DNA of 64,000 nt from Euglena gracilis. Taxonomy: Eukaryota; Euglenida; Euglenophyceae; Euglenales. Made by a program: the position numbers and the translations under genes. Shown in pieces: positions 44,373 through 55,189 of this stretch. Location of the stretch: positions 24,168,743 through 24,232,742 of the forward strand of contig CP154956.1 of assembly GCA_039621445.1 (NCBI GenBank), in the 5' to 3' direction. Within the stretch, counting starts at the first letter, position 1. Each line of letters opens with the position of its first letter. The notes under the pieces are model-generated. The model was not told where the DNA came from and made no database searches. It saw only the letters and a program-made list of their open reading frames with translations.

Positions 44373-47300
44373 TCTCGCTCGGGGCCTGACGCCAACACGC
44401 CCACCCACCTTGGGGGGGGGGACAATTATCCTCGAAAAACACGACGCAAATAAAACGCAAATAAAAACAAAAATGCTGGTTGCATGTTTCTTCCTTCGGG
44501 GTCTCCATGGGATCCACGTTTTTGCTGGAGACAACTCCAAAAAATCTTCACCTCCGACAAGAAAAAATTTTCTTCGCGCAAGAATGCTCGAGGAATTAAA
44601 AAAGAGCAGCACACTTGAGGATATCAATGCCAAGAACAGGCTCGAGCAACGGGCCACTTTGCGCAACATAACGGGGCGGAACAGCATATGGAACATGGAG
44701 GGTAGAGTCGAATTCTAGGGCGTCTGGAGCGGTCCCACAAGCAAACTCCATTGTTGCTCGCACCCATTGCACCTGGGGAAAATATTGCTTGGGGACCCTC
44801 AAAATGCTCCCTTGAAGCCAATTCAAACATCCCGAGTTCAAGTCTGTTCAGACCAAATAAAAGCTGGTTGCAAAATTCTCTTCCCTGAAATATTTTCATT
44901 CCAGCTAGGATTTTTTGAAAATGAAAATTCCCAAATTTGTCCCTCTCTCAACCAACCCCGTTCAATCCCCTCTCCCACCCACCTCGCACCACACCATTTA
45001 TGCCCCCCACCCCCTGACGGACAACCTCGCCACACCATGCCGAGCATACTGTGCATGCCTCGCCAAAAAAAATATATCTTTGGTCTTTTTTTTCCCTCAA
45101 GAAATCCCTCACACTCAGAAAAACTTTTTCGGCAGTTGGTGGAAGGGGTGGCCCCTGGAGTGTTCAGGATACAGTTTGGTGGTTGACCCGGTGGGGAGGG
45201 TTATAAGTGGACGAAGCGAGGGAGAAGGAGCTTCCAAAAAAATGACGGTTTGTCTGACCAGAATGGTCGACAAGGCAATTTTACGGATTTTTTGACAAAC
45301 CCTGCATCATGTCACGGATGGATTCTGCATCTCCGTTGCACTGCATGATTGTGGATTTTCTCTCTCGGGGTTCATAAATCGACGTTTCGTGTTTGGCCAA
45401 GGGGGGGTTCAAATGGATGGGGAGTTATTGGATGGGGGAGGCTGAGTGGGGGAGGGACGTCGACCCCCCACCTCCCCCACAGCACTACGAAAGAAAACTT
45501 TGACAATAAATTGGCGTCGCCCCAAAATCCCAGAAATAAAGAGGCGTTGGCCCGTCCCGCCAGATGCAGACTTTGTTGTCAAATGTATTTTGCGGCTGTG
45601 GAACTTCTTTGGCTTGGAAGGGTCCCCCTCCGGGATCATCATTGTGGACTCTGGCCAATAGATGGCATATAGTGCATCCCCTAATACGCCACAGTACCCC
45701 CCCACCGAACGATTCCGCACACATCCCCCCCCACACTCCCCAAGTTCGCCGCGGAGTATTTAATTTCAGGGGGAAAAACCAAAATCATCAAATCACATTG
45801 CAGAATTGAAAGGTCAATGGCACCTTGCACCTTGGCAGCATTCTTTGAAGAAGGGTCCTCCCTGGTTGAGTTAGTGTCAAAATCAAAAACGTTGGTTCAA
45901 TGCTGGGACAGCCCTTCAACCGCCTGGAAATAGTACCTGAAAATGCCTTAAAATGCCTTAAAAAGCCGTAAAGAATCTGAAAATGCCTTGAAATTTTAAA
46001 GAAAATAATAATTGCTTGAAAAAATAATCCCTATGTCTGTGAGGGACAAAAAAAGTCATTTGGGAGGGGTATTGATTTCATCTAACTTGAAGCACTCGAG
46101 TGCCCACTCGCTGTCAGATGCAGAAGACACGCCATTGCAATTTCTTTGTGGGAGTTTTCTTCAAAACATGCACACAAAGACAAATGGTCAAGCCTCAATA
46201 AACATTCACAAAAAATACGCAATGCAGGTTGCATTATTGCAGGTGCATGCCTTGGAAGCATCAATAGACAGTGCAGCATCTGCTGCGGAGCCCAATTGTC
46301 CGGCATCCTTCCAATTCACCACCGTGTGAGAGCTGCCCACGTCAACAACAAAATTAAACAAAACCTCTGGGTTGGTGTCACCATTGTTGAGCAGATCTCT
46401 GGTCTGCAGGAAAAAATAAAACATGGAACCCATCTCAGAAGTATGCACGTTAAACCGGTGTTTGGTCCGAAATTCAGGACAGAACCAGCGTTACACCCCA
46501 CTGGCTCCGAACGCCAGTTTTGTCTGTGAGAAAAGCATCCTAGGCATCAGTTGTGAGATCATGAGGTCATTGAATTTGGCTGTTTGCGGAGAATGGGTTG
46601 AGTATGCATTTCTGTTGATTTCTTAGGAAAGCTTGAAGGGAAAAAAACCGTCATTTTCAGTTTTTTCCGTCATTTCAGATGTTTTGGGCCAGTTCCTCAG
46701 TTGCCTGTTTGCTGCTTCTTCGCACTCATTGGAGACTCAGCAAGGGGGGGGTCTAGACCATCTTCGCCATAGAATGTCGACCCCCCATTTGTTGCAACGC
46801 TTTTCAAACAGGAACAAAAAAAACAGCCATGGCAACGATGGAGGGTAGTCCAGTTGAGCTTGTCAACTGGAGCACAACACCCCCCCAACCTGGCTGGACC
46901 CGAACTCAACTGCTTGACTTCACAAAAAAGGGACCAAATTCCAATGAAATTTCATTGAAACAAAAAATTAGTGCCAAAGGCGCCGGGATCCCCCCATCCC
47001 CCTCCCATGGGGATGCCACGGGGACCCGTACATGAGGGGCGGTTGGGGGGAACACCCCCATTTTGTGATAATTTCTTGGACCCCCCCCCCCGAAAACCAA
47101 AATGACCTCAAAGAAGACAAATTTGGTGAAGTTTGGGTCCAAGGACAAATAGTTGAAATTCTGCCAAATAATGTGCAAAAAAATGTGCATTTGGAAAGAA
47201 AGAATTTTTTTGTCCCCATCTAGCGCCTTTGGCGCTGATGAACAAAATGTGAACTTGACCAATGGATCAGCACACCGTGCTGAGGGGGGCGGGCATGGGG

Positions 47301-47736
47301 GAGAGGCTTTGCTGTGCTGGGGGAGGTGTTTTAAGGGGGGGGGGGTCATGAGGGAGACACCACATTTTCGGACACCGTTTAAGGAATCACTGAACCTGAT
47401 ATTTTGAAATTTTCCATAAATGATAAATCCCCACAACTGAAATTAGGATTTTGATAGGTCCCAACGTGACCACCCCGTGACCCCCCTCATCACCCGACTG
47501 GACACCGTTTTCGGCCAAAATTTTACAGGAAAGAATTTGTCCGGTGATGCCTAATTTGATGAAATTTTCAGGTTTGACGCCCTTGAGGAACTCCCCAGGT
47601 GGCTTCACTTCCAGCGACCAGTCACCCACTTTTCTTAGAAACCAGGAGAGCACAGTGGGGGGGGGGGAGGGGGGAGGGGGGCGAGTGTCCGTGCGGGGGG
47701 TATGAAACCGCCGGGTGTTGTGTGTTTTTTTTTCAT

Positions 47737-47826
47737 GCTATGCACAGTGGGGGGGGGGCGGATGGGGGGGCGAGCGGCCGCGTGGGGGGGGTCCTGGACC
47801 CCCCCCCCTCGAGTGGCGCGCCTAGC
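47737..47826. mobile_element. Diverged copy of the GAGGCTAGGC mini-element (reverse)
   Basis: Read on the minus strand it has GCTAGGCGCGCCACTCGAGG, a GGTCCAGGACC palindrome, GCGGCCGCTCGCCCCCC and ACTGTGCATAGC, the same blocks in the same order as the copy at 58383. The outer three bases and any 5-bp duplication are lost. Confidence 0.65.
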
Positions 47827-48839
47827 AAGAGGGGGGCACCTGATCCTGTATGAAACCGTGTTTGGGCAAAGATTTAAGATTTTTAAAGTCTCGAAATTGG
47901 CCCAAACACGGTTTCAAACCAAGAACAGTATTTTGGGCCAAGGCTTTAGGGGGGCCTGGGTCCGCTCCCAGGCTCCCCCCAACACTTGGCCCAAACACAG
48001 TTCTTGTCACAGTTACCCACGCCTCCCCAGTCAAAACCAAAACAGAAACACTGGGAGGGGTTGGGGGTGTACATGACGGCAAAAGAAAAGTCCAGGGTCC
48101 ATGCCGTCCGACTGGGGGGTGCCGGCCCATATGCAGAAGCAGGCCCCGGAGGGGGGAATCTTCTGGCAGTTCACAGCGGAATGAAGTGTTTTCCATCCAT
48201 ATGCCCTAAAACATCTTTGGATTGCTTGAAAACCGGAAAAGCGACCGTTTTTTGGCGCCCATTTGACAGTTTTTGGCGTGGTAAGGGCTGTTTTTTCGAC
48301 CGTGCTAAAAAAAAACCAGGCACCGTCAGCTCCCCCCCCCCCCAAGCCCAGCATGGTGCTTGGACATTCGACAATTTTTGTCCCAGAGCTTACGCCTGAG
48401 TTAAATCCCATTGATATCGCTGGCAAAAGAAGTCTGTGTATGACTCCTCACACTTCCCGACCCACATTCACACCTTCACCTTGCAAGGTAAAATGAACCT
48501 GTTGCTCCTCATCCATCCATAAGCATCCATGTTTGCCGAAGCACTTGAATGTGCAATATGTGCCGAAGCACATGTTATCAAAACACAAAAGAAAAATGTG
48601 AGGCTCCATGTACAGTACATTGCCTGAAGAGCACACATGAGACTGGGCGCCGTTTACCCAAAGAGATCTGGCAGTAGACTGAAAACAATGACACTGTACT
48701 GTTCCCGTCCCCCCAATGGGAACAGTAACGGGGGGAAAAGGGACGGGGGGGGGGACAGGGACCCTGGGTCGGCTGGGGGGGGAGGAATGAGTGGGAAGGG
48801 GGGGGGGAAGGCGGGCGGAAAACGGGAAGGGGGGGGGGG

Positions 48840-49015
48840 GAGGGGGGGGGGGCCGGGGCAACAGGGGGCGAATGGTACCACAAGTCTACAAAGCATTTGG
48901 GACACTTTTTGGCAGTTTTTATTTTGGGTCCCCCAAACGCCGGCTTCACACCCGAACCGGTGTCTGGGACACCGGTTCGGATGTGAAGCTGGAGCCCCCA
49001 GACACGGTTTCAAAT
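48840..49015. repeat. GAACCGG hairpin repeat, copy 1
   Basis: The strong hairpin GCTTCACACCCGAACCGGTG / CACCGGTTCGGATGTGAAGC follows a TTGGGACACTTTTTGGCA leader and is followed by AGACACGGTTTCAAA. Related copies are at 56780-56920 and 57890-58060. Confidence 0.8.
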
Positions 49016-49721
49016 GAGAGGGGCGCAAATGATTTCCTTTTGGTCAGTTTTGGGGGGATTTCTGAAACAGAATACCATGCAGCACCAAGGCCATGCTGAA
49101 AGTAGGGTGGTGCAGTTCGTGAAAAATGCTCTGAAAGAAAGATAAAATCTGTGAAACCTTTCCTTTCATTTTCCGTACATGAAAGTTAGGAAACACCCTT
49201 AGTACACAAATCCCAAATGCCCACCCCAGGTTGCAAAGTCGACAGTTGGGTTGAGTTGGGAGGTTTCCAAAGGGGTTCTACCCACGATTTCGCTTTTTAG
49301 TTTGATTTTTGGGGGCATTGGAGGCCGACTTCGGGACCCCGGACCCCCCCTCCCCCCTGTTCAGTTCACTTCGGAAGTGCACGGGGGGGGGGGGGGTCCC
49401 GAGACCCCCCCCCTCGTGTACCTGAATGTACTTGTTCACTTCGGAAAAAAAAAACGAAAAACGGAACGACGCGCGAACACCGAAAAGGGCATTTTTAAAA
49501 TTTTTGGCGCCTTCGGCGCCGGACCCCCCCCCTCCGGGAAGTCAACATGTCCAGTTCAGTTCGGAAGCGGGGTCTGGGACACCCCCCTCCCCTCTATACT
49601 TGGGCTCGGGTTAGCGTCTCGGCCCCTTTGGGGCCAAGAGGACAGAAAAAAATACATTCTGGTTGTGCCAAGAAAATTTTTTTGGCTCGCCCCCCCCAGG
49701 AAAAAATTGTTCCTACACCTA

Positions 49722-49823
49722 TGTCTGGATGGTGTCGAACTTGCAGGCAGTGTGGCAAGTGTGGCAGTCCAGCATGGGGGCATAACCGTTGCCAATCTGA
49801 CCAGGGTGGTTCAGAATGATGAC
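49722..49823 (-). CDS. EEF1A: EF-1alpha exon (domain 3), partial
   Basis: Follows CGTTTCTTCAG and encodes [20 protein letters not shown] then [14 protein letters not shown], the standard EF-1alpha continuation ([20 protein letters not shown]). It then meets TAG without a GT donor. Joining the preceding exon's CATAG to this acceptor would shift the frame: five bases of the usual AAQV region are missing. No downstream exon was found. Together these point to a broken gene copy. Confidence 0.8.
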
Positions 49824-50030
49824 CTGAAGAAACGTGAATGTGAAAAGGCCCGGGGATGTTCAAAAATTTTCCGCACTTCTCGGAGAGAAAGAAGACCAAA
49901 CCCCTGGACAAGGGACACACACCCTACCATCCCAGAGTCCAACGTGAAAGCCCTGAAACCAACCTTGTAACAGGCAGATAATGAAAACACTCTGTCAACC
50001 CAAGTCCTGGGCGTTTGAAGAGAGGCTTAC

Positions 50031-50179
50031 CTATGAAGTCAGCAGCCTCCTTGGCGGGATCTTTCTTGGTGTTCGAGGCCACATGACCAATGTCGAACAT
50101 CCTTGAGGCCACATAACGAATATCCCTGACAGACACGTTCTTCACGTTGAAGCCAACGTTGTCGCCAGGGTCAGCCTCT
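50031..50179 (-). CDS. EEF1A: EF-1alpha exon (domain 2 end / domain 3 start), with internal duplication
   Basis: Encodes [20 protein letters not shown] ... [17 protein letters not shown], unmistakably translation elongation factor 1-alpha, the GTPase that delivers aminoacyl-tRNA to the ribosome. Borders are canonical: CCCTTCCAG acceptor and CATAG|GTAAGC donor. Between RDIR and HVASN about ten extra residues arise from a 30-nt tandem duplication (repeat starts at 50075 and 50105), absent from normal EF-1alpha. No matching upstream exon was found nearby, so this is likely a partial or non-functional copy. Confidence 0.85.
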
Positions 50180-50469
50180 CTGGAAGGGAGGAAAGGGAAA
50201 ACAAGGGAAACAGGACATTTTTTCTCAACACACCATCCACAGAAGGATTCTGGGTTAGGAACTTCCTCATGGTTCTTAAATGCGTAATGCTTAAACTCGG
50301 TGGAGAGGACGTGGGGCGAGTCCAACCAGGGATCACATTTAGGATTTGCGTACTGAGGGTGTTTCCTAACTTTCATGTACGGAAAATGAAAGGAAAGGTT
50401 AAAGGAAAGGTGTCACAGATTTTATCTTCGAGCATCTTATCGAGCATTTTTCACGAACTGCACCACCCT

Positions 50470-50585
50470 AATTGCCGATCGCATGTTCCGACCTTGTTCG
50501 CAAATTCAACTTCCACTGTTCACCTGCCCCGTTACCCCTTGGTCGAAAGCTCTTCTCAAGGGCTTTCAGCTAGGGCAGGGATGGT
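50470..50585. repeat. AAAGCTCTTCTCAAGGGCTTT repeat family, copy 1
   Basis: GATCGCAT.TTCCGACC.TGTTTGC, then ACTTCCACTGTTCACC and GAAAGCTCTTCTCAAGGG recur at about 57010-57090 and 57290-57400. Confidence 0.75.
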
Positions 50586-51009
50586 AAGGTAAAACGGACC
50601 CGAATATTCATGAAATTTCAAGCTTTTTGCGTAAGATTTCAGACCCCATTTTCAGCATTTTTCAGTAAAATTTCAGAGGTTTATCCTGTATGACCCGCCC
50701 CACTGGCCCATGCCATTGCTTAGCGACCCCCGGGTGGGGAGGGGGGGGTCACTTTCCACTCCGAAAAAACCAGTCAGTCATTTTTTTTTTCGGCCAAGCC
50801 AGTCTGTCACTTTTACCCGGGGGGGGGGGTCGGCCACTCTGGAAAACCAGTCACTTTTTGGCCTTTCCAGGCCGTTTTTGGCCAAAATTTTCCCCGGCGC
50901 CAGTTGGCGGGGGGGGGGTCACGGCCAAAAAACCAGTCAGTCACCCCCCCGGGGGGTGGGGTGGGACAGGTGTTAAGCATCGGCCTGCACTGGCCACAAG
51001 ATGTGATCC

Positions 51010-51415
51010 CAAACTGTCCAGTTTGCTCAACAGTTTTGGGACAGTTTTGGGCACCATCTTGGGGCCAGTTTTCTGCCACATCTTGGGGCCAGATGGGTGC
51101 AACAGTTTTGGGCCAGATGGGTGCAACAGTTTTGGGCCAAACTGGGCCAAAACCGTTGCACCCATCTGGCCCAAAACTGTTGCACCAAACTGGTGCCAAG
51201 ATGTGACCTGTTGCACCCATCTGGCCCCAAGTGGGCCAGATGGGTGCAACAGGTTTGGGCCAGTTTGGTGCCACATCTTGGCAGGGGCCAGATTGGGGCC
51301 ACATCTTGGGGTCAGTTTTCGGCCCAAAACTGTTGCACCAGATGTGGCACCAAACTGGCCCAAAACTGTTGCACCAATCTGGACCCAAGGTCTGGCGCAA
51401 AACTGGCCCCTTTTC
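51010..51415. repeat. Minisatellite in both orientations
   Basis: Unit of about 22 bp (GGGCCAGATGGGTGCAACAG type) repeated many times, first on one strand and then inverted (TTGCACCCATCTGGCC), giving long imperfect hairpins. Open frames here are repeat artefacts. Confidence 0.9.
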
Positions 51416-52267
51416 TTTTTTCAGTTTTGGAAAACAAGCAAGAAAACACAAAACACAAAACAAGAAACAAACAAAACACAAAGCAAGAAAACCAGCAGCT
51501 CAGGCAAATGCTTAATCGGTCCACAGGCTCCAATAATCTCGTAGTCGATCTTCTCGTTGTAACATTGTGTGACAAACCACGGCTGTCACCATGTTGCAGG
51601 CAGGCCTCTGCTCGACGGGTTGTGGATTTGTTCAGCAACAAGTGGACTGCACGCCTGCATCTGATGATGCTGACCCTCTCTCCACAACCCAAACAGGGGG
51701 GTTGCGAAGAAGCGATTTTTTTCACTTTGCACAAATTGTTTTTTTCATTGAAATTGACCCGCAGAGTTTCCCCAAACTCGGCTGGTCAAGAAAATGGATG
51801 GGGGGCGCTCATGGGGAATCGGCGTTGTATTCAAACAGCCAAGGTGAAAGTGGTTTGTCAGGTCCCCCCCCAAAAAATAGTATCAAAGGAGGAGAAAAAA
51901 GTCGGTTTGTGGCCAAAATCAAACATCAAGAAGTGCCATGGGTTTCAGGGACGTGAAAGGCGGCCGAGACGGTTATGGATTTTGCAATTTCATTTTCTAG
52001 AAATACGATTTTAACTGGTAAGGTGGCTGCCGAAGGCAGCCGAGATGGTAACGCCCTTTGAACCATTGATCATGTCATTGCAAATAAAAATATCATGCTC
52101 ATGCCAAAAAAAATTTCTTTCTAAAATCGGGGGGGGGGGGGCGACACCCACTTTCTACACCCCTGCATCCAGACGAAGATTGACTGTGGTGATGCGTGGG
52201 GAACAATCAGCTTCTGGAGATCCTGAGGCCCAGGGTTTGACTTGGCCCGTGGAGCCTTGTTCGTGTT

Positions 52268-52636
52268 TCAGTCCCCGTTGTCAGCGGTCATAATTTTGAT
52301 GGGATTCTTGGCATGAACCAAGAGGGGGGTGGGTATAAGTCCTTTGCGGAAAAGAAGGGGGATTCGACACCCTGTGTCAACTAAAATTTTGGCTTGTGCA
52401 CAAAAATTTTGAGTTTTGATTCTCGCTTGGACCAAAAGTTCCATGGGGGGTACGCAAAGCGAAGGGTCGGGTGCAAAATTGTTATCGCGCCAACTGTTCC
52501 ATGACCCTTTGCTTACTTTGCTCAGCATTCCAAGCAAAAATTTGGCGCGGGGAGTGGGGGACCCAAAAATTTTCCGGGTACCGACCAAAAAGACCAATGG
52601 GCAGGGGGGGCAGGGGTGATGAGTTCCTACCTCCAT
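52268..52636 (-). CDS. Retropepsin-like protease fragment of an LTR-type retrotransposon
   Basis: Contains AKILVDTGCRIPLLFRKGLI, the catalytic Asp-Thr-Gly of retroviral-type aspartic proteases with a hydrophobic residue before it, and then KIMTADNGD, matching the usual TADG strand that follows. The enzyme would cleave the element's polyprotein. It lies about 260 nt downstream (minus strand) of the zinc-knuckle gag, the usual gag-pro order. The frame stops just after TADNGD, so this is a decayed copy. No recognisable reverse transcriptase follows within 52.2-50.5 kb. Confidence 0.7.
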   Translation of the reverse strand: MEVGTHHPCPPCPLVFLVGTRKIFGSPTPRAKFLLGMLSKVSKGSWNSWRDNNFAPDPSLCVPPMELLVQARIKTQNFCAQAKILVDTGCRIPLLFRKGLIPTPLLVHAKNPIKIMTADNGD

Positions 52637-52898
52637 CTGTTCATCAGCCCAGAGGTCCGTGCCCTCAGACCTCGGGCTCCCCTACTCCATATCGGAGTCG
52701 GCCTTTTGGCCTATGGTGGACTTCATAGAATGAATTGCGCGTATCGAGCGAATCGCATTCCTGTCTTCCGCCAGCTCATCCTCGGTGCTCTCATCCCCCT
52801 CCCTGCCCGAAGCCAGGTCTTTTTCCTCGATAGAGGATATTTTGAAACCAACCCGCTGCCTATTGGCAGAACCGCGGTTGGAATCGCGACGACCATGG

Positions 52899-53564
52899 CT
52901 AGGGCGGGGGAAAGGAACGGGGGCACTTGGATGAATGGTGGTTTTTAGACCCACAAAGGGAACAACAGTTTCGCGATTGCAATTGCCTTTTGGCATCATA
53001 GCGACGCGGGGAGCGGGTATCCGCCCGACCGCGGTCGGATCGCGAAGAGGATGATCCACTTCGCGACCGAGATCGCGAAGAATCGCGATTCGTATCCCGA
53101 TTGCGGGTAGGGGGGCGGGGGGACCGACCTCGCGGTTTGAAACCACGTCCGCTATTGCGGTGGGGTGAGCGGGAACGCGGTCTACCATCACCTGATCGGT
53201 ATCCCGACCGCTGCGAATGCGCAGATCCTGAAGAACGCGAACTCCAGGAAGAGAGGGATCCTCGGGGGCTCTTACTGCGCTTTCGCGCTTGGGAATTCGG
53301 ACACTCCCAAGACATATGTCCCGGTTGATTACACAAACAGCACACTTTGTCCGAAACTTGGTCCGAAGAGCGCGAATAGTGCGGTTTGGATTCCCGTGTG
53401 GGGGATTTGGAGTTTGAGCGCGGATAGCGCGTTTTGGAATCACTCGATGGTGATTTTGGGGAGGTAGTCCGTTGGACTGAATGAACTGAACCGGTGGGTA
53501 CACCAGCAGTGGGGTGGTGGTGATACGCCGATTCAATTTGACCCAGAAGTTGCGATAACATCAT
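52899..53564 (-). CDS. Gag C-terminus with two CCHC zinc knuckles and an RS domain
   Basis: Two CX2CX4HX4C knuckles are visible: CLCNQPGHMSWEC (preceded by another Cys) near residue 75, and CSLCGSKNHHSSKC (preceded by a Cys) near the C-terminus. Between them lie more than 100 residues rich in Arg-Ser dipeptides (SRSRSGSSSSRSDRG), like SR splicing factors. CCHC knuckles bind the element's RNA in gag nucleocapsid proteins; the RS insert is unusual. The frame is open but separated from upstream gag by a stop or frameshift near 53700. Confidence 0.8.
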   Translation of the reverse strand: MMLSQLLGQIESAYHHHPTAGVPTGSVHSVQRTTSPKSPSSDSKTRYPRSNSKSPTRESKPHYSRSSDQVSDKVCCLCNQPGHMSWECPNSQARKRSKSPRGSLSSWSSRSSGSAHSQRSGYRSGDGRPRSRSPHRNSGRGFKPRGRSPRPPTRNRDTNRDSSRSRSRSGSSSSRSDRGRADTRSPRRYDAKRQLQSRNCCSLCGSKNHHSSKCPRSFPPP

Positions 53565-53709
53565 TTGTTTGGAAACATAGCTCCATATCTCATCGAGAGT
53601 TAAAATGTGTCCTCCGAGTTCCTCGCGGTGAATTTCCTTGGTGAGTTTGGGGATGTAGCGCAGTAATACCGCATCAAATTGCTCTTTGATTTGCTTTTCC
53701 CCTTACTCA

Positions 53710-54126
53710 TCAACTTCGGCTGCCAACCCAAGCCATTTGGAGTACCACAAGTCTATCGACTTCCATTTGCGGTCCGGGGGGAGTAAATTGCCGCCATTTG
53801 TTTTCCAGACTGATTCTGGAAACCAAACTGGAGCATGATGAAGCATATTGCTCAACCAATTCTTCAAAAGAAATGCGCCTGCAAATGACTAATTGTCTGG
53901 CGCGTTCTTTTTCTTCCCTTGGGAGGCAATCAATAAACTCCATCTTGATTACCTCCGGGTTGTCATCTTGGGTTGGTCCTTTCAAATCCCAATAAAATTC
54001 CCAGTCGAGGAAAAATTGTTTCCATGTGGTGGGGTCACCGTCCCATTGGGGCTTCACCTTGTTCGTTGTCGCGATGGTGCCTTTGAAATCTTTCTGAGAA
54101 ACCCGTGGCCCTTCGGTGGTATTCAT
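53710..54126 (-). CDS. Gag capsid-like domain
   Basis: Reads KPQWDGDPTTWKQFFLDWEF and further CLPREEKERARQLVICRRIS, FEELVEQYASS, matching the retrotransposon gag capsid pattern (W-x-G-x-x-x-x-W-x-x-F-x-x-x-F/W). Frameshifted near 53830 relative to the downstream knuckle frame. Part of the same element as 52268-56737. Confidence 0.7.
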   Translation of the reverse strand: MNTTEGPRVSQKDFKGTIATTNKVKPQWDGDPTTWKQFFLDWEFYWDLKGPTQDDNPEVIKMEFIDCLPREEKERARQLVICRRISFEELVEQYASSCSSLVSRISLENKWRQFTPPGPQMEVDRLVVLQMAWVGSRS

Positions 54127-54204
54127 GCGGGGTGGGCCCGGGCGCGAAATTGCACCATGTGCAGATACTCTAGTGGTATCACCAAGGGTATTGTTCGAGT
54201 AATT

Positions 54205-54894
54205 TTACGAATGCGCATGGAACATACCACTTAGTGTACCATAGGTACCATGCAAATTCGTGGAATCGCGAATGCGCGAATGGTGATGCGGTTGCGCATG
54301 TGGGGGTGAGGAGTCACATGGTTGCACCGTTGGTGCTACTAAGCGAATCTGGGAGGTATGACCAATACCCGGTGTGGGGGTGCGGCTCATACCGCGAATT
54401 AGTTCGGATTCCCGAATCTCCTGATTTAAGAGGGGGGTGGGTCTGGTTTTCGCTTGAGAACCCGACTCATCATCCGAAAACTCGTCCATTGGGACTGGTA
54501 ATGCTAATGGGGGGACCACCGCATGAGCGGAAACGCGGTTAGGTGGCAATGTGCCTGTGGACTCGGGGATTGGTGCGCGAATAGCGCTTTTTGAGCTGGA
54601 AGATGCGGCAAATGTGCCAACCACACCCGATTGCGGGTTTTGATGGATGGAACGTAGCTGTGCGTGAATTTGGTCCAAATTTGTTGCAAACTCATGCACA
54701 CTTTGCTCCAAATGGTCAACAACCTGCCAATTGTCGGTTATCCGACCCACATCCTCCTGCAAACGCTTAATCCGCTTACGGTATGAGGGTAACTCATCCA
54801 AAAGCGGGATTTTGTCGGAAATCGACTGAAAATCTTGTGAAATTGCACCAAAACCAGTGTCCAATTCCTGTACTCTTGTCGCCAAAGTGCGCAT
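54205..54894 (-). CDS. Gag coiled-coil and linker segment
   Basis: A helical stretch (VDHLEQSVHEFATNLDQIHA) precedes a Pro/Ser-rich linker. It continues the gag polyprotein, which is shifted in frame near 54950 and again near 54200. No known enzyme motif. Confidence 0.55.
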   Translation of the reverse strand: MRTLATRVQELDTGFGAISQDFQSISDKIPLLDELPSYRKRIKRLQEDVGRITDNWQVVDHLEQSVHEFATNLDQIHAQLRSIHQNPQSGVVGTFAASSSSKSAIRAPIPESTGTLPPNRVSAHAVVPPLALPVPMDEFSDDESGSQAKTRPTPLLNQEIRESELIRGMSRTPTPGIGHTSQIRLVAPTVQPCDSSPPHAQPHHHSRIRDSTNLHGTYGTLSGMFHAHS

Positions 54895-55189
54895 CGCACT
54901 GGAAATGGCCTCCCGTTGTGGAGGTGGCTTGGTGTGTTGGTCCGAATGCGGATCTTTGACTTTTTTCAGCCATTGGCTGTTCCTTCAACACTGAAACTTG
55001 CGCGGATAGCGCGGTAATGTCATTTTGCAGTTTTGTGACATCCAGCTTCACCGTTTTCTCGGTGTTCATGAGACTATCACAAAATCCTTGCATAATTTGG
55101 TGATTTTCCGCGCACATTTCAGCGTAAATCTGGTCCAAGTGTGTGTTTGGAAGTGTGGGGGTAGGTGTTGGTAACGGCAATGTGCCTTG
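54794..55189 (-). CDS. Gag segment downstream of the insertion at 55190
   Basis: Begins at GTLPLPTPTPTLPNTHLDQI and continues as a coiled coil. When the mini-element at 55190-55428 and one CCTTG duplication are ignored, the upstream frame ending LQVQSPPQ runs straight into this one, showing the insertion split an open gag frame. Confidence 0.6.
   Translation of the reverse strand, partial: QGTLPLPTPTPTLPNTHLDQIYAEMCAENHQIMQGFCDSLMNTEKTVKLDVTKLQNDITALSAQVSVLKEQPMAEKSQRSAFGPTHQATSTTGGHFQCDAHFGDKSTGIGHWFWCNFTRFSVDFRQNPAFG

Larger units (their letters stand above)
44373..49090. other. Decayed sequence with weak retroelement-like fragments
   Basis: Minus-strand pieces such as FNFVVDVGSSHTVVNWKDAG (about 46280-46340) and PVLGIDILKCAALF (about 44600-44640) resemble aspartic-protease motifs but are not joined in a plausible order. 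47030-47700 shows nothing recognisable. I call no gene here. Confidence 0.3.
49101..50469. mobile_element. Inverted-repeat unit enclosing EF-1alpha exons
   Basis: The left arm (about 49101-49223) and right arm (about 50325-50469) are inverted copies: TAGGGTGGTGCAGTTCGTG, AAAAATGCT, GATAAAATCTGTGA, CCTTTCCTTTCATTTTCCGT and ACATGAAAGTTAGGAAACAC. Both outer ends begin TAGGG, a hAT-like terminus, but the flanking 8-mers differ, so a transposition origin is not proven. The right arm carries a short internal duplication (CGAGCATCTTAT). Confidence 0.6.

Noticed and set aside
44596-46448. Aspartic-protease-like pieces (VVDVGSSHTVV, VLGIDIL, WDFGAT) on the minus strand
   Set aside because: Spacing and frames do not fit a single protease, and the catalytic DTG is altered to DVG or DFG. 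Kept only as a note.
48031-48426. Minus-strand frame resembling the RNase H end of a Ty3-type reverse transcriptase
   Set aside because: Only a loose pattern (PSGACFCIWAG...GLFFCRH) with no catalytic aspartates in place and no adjoining reverse transcriptase motif.
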